Assembly: GCA_027475525.1 (NCBI GenBank)
Contig: JAMWFC010000058.1
Location: 186,001 to 250,000 of the forward strand
From: Macrolepiota albuminosa
Lineage: Eukaryota; Basidiomycota; Agaricomycetes; Agaricales; Agaricaceae
DNA: 64,000 bases
Direction: 5' to 3'
Under the pieces are notes generated by a model. The model made no database searches. It saw only the letters and a program-made list of their open reading frames with translations, and had not been told where the DNA came from. The translations under genes were made by a program, and so were the position numbers. This document shows, one piece after another, positions 12,661 through 24,000 of the stretch; position 1 is the first letter of the stretch, and each line of letters starts with the position of its first letter.

Positions 12661-14067
12661 TCTTACTTTGTTGTGTATATATTATTGTTGATGTAGTTGA
12701 TAAGACTTATGAAGTAGTCAACCGTGCTATCTCGAAGTGAAAGCATTTCCCAAACCTTCAGGGGGGACTTTGCGTTGAGGTTATGGCAGTCTTGCAGAAT
12801 TAGCTGCTTTTGACTCTTTGCTCAAGCAGGACTGCTGCATGGCATCTTTCTCTATTTTTTTTTGTAGACTGCCGTTTTTGTCCTACGACTTGGTTCCATT
12901 ACTACATGTACCATGTATGGCTAATATATTTCGGTCATTTCCCTGTTCTTTGTGTCATATACTACCAGAAAAACCCACTTGCTGTGCATGGTAGCACTCT
13001 ATGGATTCCTCATTATGAACAATGTTAACTTCCAACTAGTTCTGTTATCTTCAGGGTGTGATTTTCAAATAGAGTTTTGTAAGAAGATTCCAGACACAAA
13101 GCCATTGATCTTTTACACAATATATCAAGGTCTATACTACTGTAATATAGTCCAATAGTTCACAAAAGGAAAGAAAGAATTTAGTTGAACTTTGCATGTG
13201 ATGTTGCCAACAATACCAGGAAAATGAGAAAAGCAGATTCAATCAAATTGTTCTAGATTTAGTTATTACTAGAGATACTAACTAAACTTTCTGAGAGTCG
13301 TGCTAGTATAAGTATAAGAGATAGTGTATCCAGAATTTTGAGGTGTGAGGTGTTTGTTATGTTAAAATGTTTAATCTATTTTACCATGCTAGAGCGGATT
13401 TTGAAACATGCTCAACATAACAACACATCCACCACTCCCTAACTCAGTGCAGGTGTGTCAAAACTATAGAAAACATATTGTAATTGAACTTACTCAGCTG
13501 ACAGCAAAAACTCAATCAGCAAGAAAAGTACAGTTCAACATTGGCGAGAATAAACACTGAGTGCAGGGAACAATATTCTTTGGCAAAAAAAAAAAAAAAA
13601 ACAGTAAAAATAATCCAACTGATTTCAAATATTTATTTAAATATTTACAAGAAAAAATATTGTAACCAAATTTTTAATGGTACTTGGGCTGTATTAGTTA
13701 TTCCTGAGTCTAAGAACCAGAGTAAGCCTCCTGTGGCGATTTATTCGATTATTCTTTTAAGTTCAGTTAAATTTTTTTTCTATAATTTTAACAAACAAAA
13801 TTCTGAAATTAATTGGATTATGTTTACTGTGTTTTTACAAATTTTCTATTATTTTGACAAAAACATATAAATAAAATTTTGAAATCAATTCAATTGGATT
13901 ACAGTGCAGTAACCTTTCTTGAGACACCAACATATAACAAGTGAATTAAGAACTAAATATAAATAAACTTTGAACTATGCAGACATATGGGTAGGTTACT
14001 TAGGAAGATATCTATGCATTTATATCAATATCTGAAGGATGTTAAGTAGTTATAAAAAGGTGAATAC
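12661..14067. other. AT-rich intergenic; no gene seen
   Basis: Only short frames, including one at 13,541-13,870 built on an A run and low-complexity Lys/Asn/Ile codons. Nothing is supported. Confidence 0.45.
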
Positions 14068-14269
14068 CACTGCTAGCACCAGATTGTGTTTCCATTGGCA
14101 AAATTAGAAAAGAAAGCTGTTATGCAATTTCCAATGTGCCAATTTTCAAAAGAAAAAGGCACTTTCCTTTGTTGAATGACTTTTTTTGTGGAAATTAATA
14201 CATCAGAAATAGCATATCAGCTTTCTTTTACACTTTTTTCACTGGAAACACTTTCCAGTATCAGCAGTG
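14068..14269 (+). mobile_element. CACTG-ended MITE, copy 1 (202 bp)
   Basis: It begins CACTGCTAGCACC and ends GGTGT-type/CCAGTATCAGCAGTG, with imperfect terminal inverted repeats. The interior matches 20,773-20,977 in reverse orientation. Flanking bases are TAC on the left and TAT on the right, so the 3-bp target duplication is imperfect. CACTR ends with a 3-bp duplication are known for the CACTA (EnSpm) superfamily. No coding capacity. Confidence 0.8.
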
Positions 14270-14904
14270 TATGGTGGGGGTCTGAAATGAATGTCACAAG
14301 TAGTATGAAGTTGTGTCAATGATGTGTCACACTTGAGAAGTACTCACCACTGTCATCATTATAGAGGTTCAAATCTTGCTCTGATTGTCTATGTATATGC
14401 ATCAAATGTACATATTCGCATACACCTTCAAGGCTATATATATGACAGAATCAAGATAATTAGATTAAGAAAAGTACAAGGTTGAAAAAAATAAAGTTGA
14501 TTTGATATCAAATTTAGTGAAATCAGTACGTCTTTATCCATATTCATTGCAATACTCATACAATGCCCCTCAAACTTTGATATCACTTAAATAGTGTGTA
14601 TTTGCAGTTCTGTACTTACAATATGTAGATAATCTGTGAAGAACTCTAGTCGCTAGACGAATTGTCCCAAGGAAGATTACTACGCTGTATTTTTAGATTG
14701 TTTAAATTTGATGACGCTTGATTATCCATGATTGTGTTTAGTGCAAGTGTTTCATAATATTTGGTCTTGTATATCACGCATCTCTTTCTTTCACTCCCAT
14801 CATTGACGTACTATACGATCATATCTACCATAACATTTGCTCACTCATCTTCCATTATCAATTAACACTTATCATCTTTTATATTTACAGTATACTGAGC
14901 CTCT
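14270..14904. other. Upstream region of the JmjC gene
   Basis: No coding frame. The TTACAG at about 14,885-14,890 could be a splice acceptor, so an earlier non-coding or short first exon is possible. Confidence 0.4.
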
Positions 14905-17900
14905 ATGCCTGCATCTCACCGTCATCCACGCATACTTAATAAAACATTTTCATCCTACTCGTGGTTCACTGATGCACTACTTGTAACGGAAGATCTTCCT
15001 TTGCGATATGGAGAAGATACGTTGGTACACGTATGTTGTGCTGACGGTTTCCATGTTGTCAGTGATCTGATTTCTTACTTTATATTCGTTTTCAGAAACT
15101 TGTCAAATGTATATCCAATGAGGAGTGTAAACCTGTGGAAGTGCACAAAGACGACCAGTTTTCGCTTTTTCGTGCCTTTATGAACAGTCAAGAAGTCACG
15201 TTGGTTCCTGAAAAAACATTGCTGGATGCCCGGTTCAAAGTGCTTATGGCATATCGTGTACTCGATGTATACGAGTTGATGGTCGGCAGTCCTCTTAGAC
15301 CTCCTACAACATTTGGACCTATATCGGACAATCAGAAAGCGGTACGTCGTCTGATCAAATTATGCTGCTTTATACTCATCTTGCACTGTTTATTGTAATT
15401 ATACTTCTCATGTTTCATAGCCTATGGGATCCCTGAATAATATATATTTACTGTTGGACAAGTCCCATAAAGCATTTAAAAAACATATACAGGCACTTCG
15501 TGCTAAGGCCTGCAGAGATAAAACAATCGTCGATGCCGCGGCTCCGCCTATTTCTAGCGGACCGTTGGTGCGTCTTTATTCGAGTTTAGCAAAGCACGTC
15601 GGAAAAAAAAATATCATGACAACTTTGATCAATTTAACCTCTGCTGCTTTACATCTGGGATGTCTTCTCAAGGCATTTATTCTGGTATTATTATGAAGTT
15701 TTTTTTTCATTCTAACACAGCATATACAGGGGAATTTGTCACTTCCGACTGATATGAAGGCTCTGGAAAATATGATTGGTTCAGAGTAAATGTATCTTAT
15801 TGCGTTTGTTCACAAATCTTAATATTTGTTATTTCAGCTCCGAAAGTGACCAGGCTGAAGTCAAATACATTCGTGAATCTTATACTTCGGGAGTCCGGGG
15901 CCATACCAGGTCGCTTCATAATTGTTTATATATAGCTTTATCTGTATCGCCGCTGATGCTTCTCCATCCTCGAGAATACAATGAAGTTGGTGCAAAGGAA
16001 ACAGTATTCAATGTGAGTCATTCTTTTATATAGTTCGTGTATATACAGCTTATTCACGACTTATAAATTTTAAATAGTTGTGGAAACATATTGGTGGTTT
16101 GGAACGTCCACCTGCCATTGTAACAGCGGACAGAGCATTATGGAAGGTCCTGTTTTCCGCTGCATTGGGAGGTGACCTCATGCATGAACTTGCCATGGCA
16201 TTTCAGGATTTGGAAGGAGTTGTGTTCAAAGCCGCTCCTGATTGGCTTTCTCTAGTTGAAGGAACTCCTAGTCCTTCCCGTCTACTGAGAGCTCCTCGTG
16301 AGTCAGAGGTCGAACAAACGTCTGAAATTTCTTATGGCGATTTACCCTTTTCCGTTCGCCATCTGCATCTACATCATCCGCTCCATACTTTGAACAGCAG
16401 CATGCCATTACCGGTTGTTGAGGATATCCATGCCTCAAACGCCGTGTCTATGTCGTCTCAATCGTCTCCGTCTCGTAGGTTGATCAACACCGTGCCGTTA
16501 CCGGTTGTTGATGATACTCACGTTTTAAACGTCGTGTCCACGCTATCTCAATCGTCTCCGTCTCGTAGGCTGATCGACACCGTGCCGTTATCGGTTGTTG
16601 AGGATACTCACGCTTTAAACGTCGTCTCTACGCTGTCTCAATCGTCTATGTCTCGTAGGTTGCCGTTTCCGATCGACAAAGAGGTTTTACCTCCAATTGT
16701 TGGTTCTTCTCAATTACCACCAACTTCTTTCATTAGAAACATGTCGATTGCGGATAACGACGTGCCTCGACTGGTTCAAAATAATCCTTTAATCGTTGCA
16801 CCTATTCCTTCACAACCGACCTCATTTATTGATGGTATAACAGTTGCAGATACCATGTCTGTTACTGACAACAGTTCTCCTTCTATGATATCTGAGCCTG
16901 CGGATATAATCGACGATATTACTCCTTCTCAGTCTGTGGACGACCCTTCGTATCCTATGGTTGCTCACAGCCCATACAGTGAATTATCTTAATTATATTT
17001 ACTCAGTTTATTATGCATTCTCATGCTCGTTATTGTTGATAGATTCACCTGTTTCCCCCTTATCATCCGATCGGTCTTCCTCAGACGAGTCCGACACCAT
17101 CGTACGTTCGATCCAGGAAGTTTCTGTTAGTACCACAAAGAAACGTACCAAACCGATATATCGTACCCCGCGTACCAAACGAAGAAGTACACGCCGTAAG
17201 GGTCGTGCTAATGCTACTGCACCTCAGCGTCCTTCGAGTATATCAAGTACTGCATATCGGAAACGCAGTAAGTTTAATATTGTGGTCAAATATTCTGGAA
17301 AATTACCTTCCTCGTATAAAGGCGTTGCTAAGCCGACTACCCTCATCGATTTGACACTTGAAGACACTGTAATTTTCCGTTCATGCTGCTTGATTATCGA
17401 TGGCCTGATTGTTTTCTTTTTCTTTTTTTTTTAAAAAAAGGATCTAGATTTCGAAGACGACGATATCGACCTGTCTAGTATCGTCACCTTCGTCGTTGGG
17501 GATCGTCCCGTCGAGTATCCTGTTTACGGTACAAATCGCACTTATAAATTTACTCCACAATTTCATGTATGTCATGTTAATTGGTCTGTTTGTGCTTACC
17601 TTACGCTTGACTAGCTCGAAGAGGATCTTACATGGTTCTATTCACTCGACAAATCCGTGGTTCGAGGTTTATCTCGACCATCTTTGGTTAAAGTCATGGC
17701 GCTCGCCGATTTTTACGATTCGACCAATTGTACGATTGCTGAGCAACTGAAAACGCATTCTGCTGTTTTAATGAAGGCATGCAACGTTTCTGACAAGGGA
17801 TTTAACGAATCCGTCTTGTCGTCCGTATGCAATATCCATAGTGTCACTACTATCCACGGTATGTTATCATACTTGTGATGCGTACTTTCACTGAAATTTT

Positions 17901-19760
17901 ACGATCAGATTTCACTTTATTGGATACTAACCGTACACGCAAAGGATCGCCTCGTGATCTTTTTGTTGCTGCTTCTTCTACGCCTTCGCGTGCAATCAGC
18001 GCACTCTACATGCCCGCTAATCGTGATCCATTCCCCTTACTACCTATATCTGGCGATTGGTATGCGTGGTCACAAGTTAATGGTCAGTCTTCTTATTGCA
18101 GATCTATTGACCAATATCCGCTTTCCGACATGCGTTGGGCAATCGCATCCACTGGTTCGGCCCATCATTATTGGCACATAGACTCCAACGGATTTGGCAC
18201 ATTTATAAAGGTGGAGACGGGCATAAAGTTGTGGTATATCGCAAGACCGAAGTCTGGGTCGTTCCGGGACTTTGGCACTGTTGATATATTTACCGACAAA
18301 TATATATCGCACCAATCCAACGAGGACTTATGGGATATAGAAGTTGTGGTGTTAGAACCTGGCGATATCTTGTAAGTTTGTTCATACATTCATATCCTTA
18401 TCTTGTGTTAAAAATTAACAATTAGCATAATGCGACCTAACTTACCGCATTGTGTTGTAACACCTATTCCATCGATTTGTTTGGGAGGTCACTATTATCT
18501 TGCTTCGACTCTGATGGACTCCATTATTGGAATGTATCACCATTTTGTAGGCAGCGACGTTCTTACCAACACCGACCACGGAATAGCCTCGCATGCTCTA
18601 TTAGTTCGTATGCTGGCGTATTATTACCAGTACTTCAAGTGTTCATACAACAGCGTCATTGGTGTGTTTATTTTATTCTCTTATTTATTTTTACACTGCT
18701 ATATTAACTGTTTAGATCGCAAATATCCTCATATACCGGATACGAATACTTGGGACGGTTCTCTAGCATTGTTTTCTCTTTGCAACTATTTCGAGCTTTA
18801 CAGTGCACTTATCAACTGGAATTACGCGGATCATCAAAAGGATAGTCAGGCCTTTGAAGCCTCCATCAAGAACCGGTCAAGGGCACGTAAAATAGTTTAT
18901 TGGTATTTCCGTACACACAGCCTTCACGGTACTGGTCGTTCCATAACTGGGTATGAGGCATTTCAAGATGTTTACGCGGTGTTTCTGGCGCATCAGGCAC
19001 ATGTCCTTATATTGTTGAAGAAGGCAGCTTATACTTCGGGTTTTCAAGGCGATACTATGAAATCGATAGACCCGGCAACCGTATGTTTATCCGTGTGTAA
19101 ATGTATGAGGGGTGGTCCTGGATGGGATGCATTCAAACGTATGACAATACTTTCATCTCAACGTTCGTTCTATTGGCCTGGCACAACTTACGACGTTGTT
19201 GTTTCTTCATGCCAATTTTACAGTTCGTACTCGCTTCTTCGTCATTCAAAGTTGTATGACGATAATTTTCAGATAATGTCCCGCTCGATGGCTTGGTTTA
19301 TGGAGACAGGGAAATGTCATCCGAGCTGGGGTTTTCTCTTGCCCATATCTCGACTCGACTTGACTCTATCGAGCATGATAATGACGCAGGTTTGTATAAT
19401 GGGCTCATTCACTCCACTGGTTGTGAATCGGATGATAGCAATGATGATGAGTCAAGCGACCAGGATGTAGACGACGCAGGCATGCACCAGTCTTCAGATT
19501 CCACCTCTTCCGATTCAAATTCGTCACACTCCGCTCCTAAAGTAAATGTATCTCGTTCCACGACATCAACTGCTCTCTCCCGTGGTAAACGTCGTCGCTT
19601 GTCATCTGATACATTAAACACTATTTCCCGTTCAGGTAAGTATTTATTTCCATTGTATTATTTGTCGTCAATTGCTTATCGGTGTTCATTCATCGAACAT
19701 ACAGTTCGTCCACGATTGCTGTCGCCTTCTGAGACCAGTCAAAGCTCTCATACCTCGTAA
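14905..19760 (+). CDS. Large JmjC-domain protein (multi-exon)
   Basis: At least eleven exons join in frame (for example 14,905-15,030 to 15,096-15,342 to 15,421). The order is an N-terminal region without known domain, a Ser-rich linker with three 30-residue repeats (16,402-16,671), a basic segment (KRRSTRRKGR), and then a JmjC cupin. The iron ligands are visible: His (18,175-18,177) and Asp (18,181-18,183) in WHIDSNGFGTF, and the distal His at 18,448-18,450 in MRPNLPHCV, reached after splicing the 18,373-18,424 intron. Downstream is a helical region and an acidic Ser/Asp tail with GKRRRLSS. JmjC enzymes are Fe(II)/2-oxoglutarate oxygenases, often histone demethylases; the substrate here is unknown. 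Similar proteins are numerous in mushroom genomes. The gene lies between two inverted MITE copies (14,068 and 20,773). Exact ends and some splice sites are provisional. Confidence 0.8.
16402..16671 (+). repeat. Three tandem 90-bp coding repeats in the JmjC gene linker
   Basis: Units at 16,402-16,491, 16,492-16,581 and 16,582-16,671 encode 30-residue repeats centred on LPVV(E/D)D and LSQSSPSRR. The period is a multiple of three, so the frame is kept. It is probably a flexible, length-variable linker. Confidence 0.9.
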
Positions 19761-20668
19761 TCCGCAATAATATTTTCAGCCCCACGAAGTACGTTTCTTG
19801 CAGATAATTATAGGTTCATAACTCATAATTTGATATAAAAATAGCAATGTTTGAGCTTTATTATATGTATACTATTACAATACGATAATTTTTTTTGGTG
19901 CGAATGCTAGCCTGATGTTGTAAGGATAGAATTTCTGAAGTCCTGAAAATAAGTTATTGAACATCAGAAAAACCCACTTCTGAGAACGGGGCCGAGAGAT
20001 TCAAGCTAACTACAAGAGACTGAGTAAGTAAGATTAGTAGAATGTAGTATGAAACTTGCGTAATAGGGACATTAGGAGAGGAACTTGAATGTGACACATA
20101 GTGTAGTGAGAACTAAGTTACCAACACTGTGAGCACAGTGTGAGATGACAAGTCACTATGACTGACGGCCATGCAACTCATTGACTATATCTACAAACCT
20201 TCTTGAAACACATAAATCTAATTTTAATCATCTCTTATTTGCCAAATCATGGAAGTAGGCACCCTATAAAATCAGAAGCAAAAGATCATTCAGTTGAAAG
20301 ATGCACTAAGGATCTTTGTAAATTCTGCCCACAGTACAAAGCGCGGAAACTTCACTCTTCATGACTGATCACGGTCTTTGTCTTTGCGGATCAACAACCT
20401 GACATCTCTCCAGAGATAGATTTGTAAACACTTTCGGTTCAAGGTGAACGGTGTCTTGAGCTTTTCACAGTCTTATATTTTATCATAGAAAGTCAGAGAT
20501 GTCTCATATGCAGAGGTCACTGCACTTTATGATAAACTCCAGAGACTATGTGTCAAATTCAGAGATTCCTGAAACTTTTGATGCAATTACGAAAATTCAG
20601 GGCACAGATACGCAGTTGTTTATAGAGAAGCTACCTTATGCCTTATGGACAAATGAACAATTACCTAA
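19761..20668. other. Intergenic; nothing identified
   Basis: AT-rich, short frames only. A 65-codon frame at 20,499-20,696 runs into the 28-bp repeats and is not supported. Confidence 0.4.
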
Positions 20669-20752
20669 GCGTTCGTCCAGACGAATGATTACCTAAGCGT
20701 TCGTCCAGACGAACGATTACATAAACGTTCGTCCAGACGAACGATTACGTAA
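20669..20752. repeat. Three tandem 28-bp palindromic units
   Basis: Units GCGTTCGTCCAGACGAA(T/C)G plus ATTACNTAA repeat at a 28-bp period. The second and third units contain a perfect or near-perfect CGTTCGTCCAGACGAACG palindrome. This is the same family as 792-905. It sits 20 bp from MITE copy 2. Confidence 0.85.
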
Positions 20753-20772
20753 TAATTTATTATCTTCGCACG

Positions 20773-20977
20773 CACTGCTGATACTGGAAAGTGTTTCCAG
20801 TGAAAAAAGTGTAAAAGAAAGCTGTTATGCTATTTTTCTGATGTACTAATTTCCCACAAAAAAAGTCATTCAACAAAGGAAAGTGCCTTTTTCTTTTGAA
20901 AATTGGCACATTGGAAATTGCATGACAGCTTTCTTTTCTAATTTTTCCAATGGAAACACAATCCGGTATCAGCAGTG
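20773..20977 (-). mobile_element. CACTG-ended MITE, copy 2 (205 bp), inverted relative to copy 1
   Basis: It starts CACTGCTGATACTGG and ends CCGGTATCAGCAGTG, and is flanked by ACG on both sides, a perfect 3-bp target-site duplication. It is reverse-complementary to 14,068-14,269 over its length. The two copies bracket the JmjC gene in opposite orientation. Confidence 0.85.
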
Positions 20978-21067
20978 ACGGTAGATGGACGGCTGAAGTG
21001 CGTATTACTAGCCTTTCATAGACTATGTGGCAACCGCTTAATCTAGATATTCGTGGTGCTCATACTA

Positions 21068-24000
21068 CTATATTTTTGCATAGATTACAATATGTTGCTG
21101 TCTACCATTAAAAATCTCCAAATTAATGCAGTTGTTTTCCTTAACAATACTACCATTGTAAGCAGCTCCATCGTAGCTCCAGACAGAGTTATTATCAAAG
21201 AGACGAGCTGTAAAATGATTATAACCTTGGTAGATAATAGCTCGCACACTATATTGCTGTAAACCTGTCTGAGTTGGCAAGCATACAATAGGAATTATTG
21301 TAGTAGCGAATCCATCTATATAATCTAAATCAAGTCGAATTATTAAAGGAGCTGAGGCATAAAGTATTTTTTCACTTGGAATAGCAGAACATATGTGTGA
21401 ATGATTAGCTAGTCCATTTTTCATAATTGTTGCAGCTTCTATGGAAGCGTGCCTTTTACCTGCTGTAATAAAGGCATTTAACCATTGCTGAGTGGTTGCC
21501 TCAGTGCCTCCTTGAATTCCATAATTAGACCATACGGTAGGACTTGTACAGTGACCTATGTGATGCAAGTCAATAGTTGCTTCTAAAAGAAATTGGCAGG
21601 AAGGGCATGATATATGATAAATCATTTTTTGAACTATATTAGGAGCGAAAAAAATTAAGTCAACAATATCTGTAGCGCTTATTAAAGTAGGTCCAATTAA
21701 TGGAAACTTTATTGGATTTTTATAATAAAGATATTTGCGAAATTCATTGCGGATATCATCAATATTATAGCTTAAACTAATATGTTTTGCAAATAAATCA
21801 CTTAGAATGTTGCAAGTTTCATTAGAGCAGCTCCAAATATTTTGATCTTCATTATTCATTTGGAGATAAGTGCAATAAAAAGACATGAGTGTAGAATCAT
21901 AGGCACATGACCAATTTATACTATCCCATGAGCATCCTTTCGAAATAACATGCCATATAGAATTAGTACTTTCATCAAAATCTAACTTTAATTTTTTGTG
22001 CAAGGTAAAATCAGGGCATGAATTACGTGATGCAGATCTCTTTTTGCTTTTATTATTATTGTCTGCATCTACTTTTCTTTCGCACTGATCTTGAGTATTT
22101 TGAATATTATCAGAATATTGTTGAGAATAAGTAGATAATTTAATATTAATATTTGAGTATTTGCTTAAATGTTTATCCTCACCTTCAGGATCAGGTACAA
22201 CTCTAATAAAACCCTTCTTAAATCCATGTCTAATAAGTGTATTGTGCTCCATAATTTCATGCCTTTGTGTCTCAATAATTAAGTCAGATGGCAACTTTCG
22301 ATTGAGATCTTTTAAAGTGACTTTTTGAACTATAGCTAGACCTTCGCGAGTAGTAGCTCTAGATGCTGTTACATAGGCAGCGAAACCTCCAAGATGTAAC
22401 CAACCTAAAATATGCGGAAGACTTGTTCCTTGTGCAGCATGTCCTGTAATAGCAAAAGCAGGTTGAAAAGGCAATTGATAGCGCATGATTGATATTTTTT
22501 GCTTTTCATTATTTTTATCTAATTGTACTAAATGTTGAAATTTCCAGGATAGAGGTTCAATTGGAAAATACTGATTAGGTAGATTTGAAAGAGATACTTT
22601 GCTTCTTGGAAATTCAATAATCGCACCAGTACAATAAGTATAACCGGATGAACAAGTTTCAATGTCATATTTCTTCAATATTCCATGAGCACCATTCGTA
22701 ATACCTAATTCAGTAGATAGATTTCGATTGCGCAGAACAACAGGCATTCCTATATATAAAGGAAGAAAACCAGGTAAAGCGCCTTCACTAGCAAACTTAG
22801 AAACATTCAGTTTTAAAAGTTCAGATCTAGCAGGTTCTGATATTGTTTTTTTTTTAACTGTGTCATTCGCAGCACAAATATCAATGTTACCTTGAACAAC
22901 GGATTTTGCTTTTTGAAAATTTATAGCCTGACGAAGATCGTTAGTTTGCACTATTGCAGTTGAATATTGTCTATTATTACAACTCATATTTAATCCATCT
23001 GGATTTTCAAAAGATTTAATCACTCGACTGTTGAATAACTCAACATCTTCCTCTGTGCATTTTCTCTTTCGCAACCGTAAAACAGCTGCAGCATATTCAG
23101 GATCTTTTTTCATGCGCTGTTGCTCTTCCAAGTTTATTACTTCAGTGACCGATTTCCATACTAACCGACCAAGACGAGTCGATAATTGCTGAGAAGACAT
23201 ATTCGTAGAATTTGTTACAGGTTTATACAAAGGAGTTCCTCCAACAGGTGGATATTGATAAAAATCACCTGAAAAAATGACCAAAATTCCACCAAACGGT
23301 TCATTATTACCTTTTACTATTCGTAAAGAGCAATCTACATCTGATAATAAATGACAGCTAAGCAGAGATACTTCATCAATAAGAAGCATTATAACATTTT
23401 TAAATTCTTCAAAAAGATTACTTTTTTCAGCAACGGTCATTATAACAGAATAATCTTCTTTAGAATCACCAGGTATTCGATTACCTTTTCCTTTATTTTT
23501 TTTCTGAACTTTGATAGATAGACCTTTATGGATAGTTAATCCATCAATAAGTGCAGCTGCAGTACCGCTTGGTGCTAAAAAGCGCAATCTTTGTTTGCAT
23601 TGATAAACTTCCATAACTCTTTGTACGGCTTTAACAACATGAGTCTTTCCAGTACCACCAGGTCCTGAAAGATGAAGGCGCAAATAAGGTTGATAATTTG
23701 GTGATAAAACATTATTTATGCCGGCTGCTTCATCATCGATATATTTGAAAAAAGCTTTAGAAATAATTTTAAACGCAATTGATTGTTTTTCATTTAAAGT
23801 TTCTTCTGAAATGATGCGCTCGATCAGATTGTTACGGCTTTCAAAGTGTAAATTATTAATGTTATTTAAACTTTTTGTTTGAGGTGTAGGTGCATTTGAT
23901 GATATATTAGCAGAAGATAAATATTTTATATTAGGTAAAGTAGAAACTAATTCGGTTTCAGATGCATTGTTGATAATTGCTGTCTGATTTAAAGGATCCA

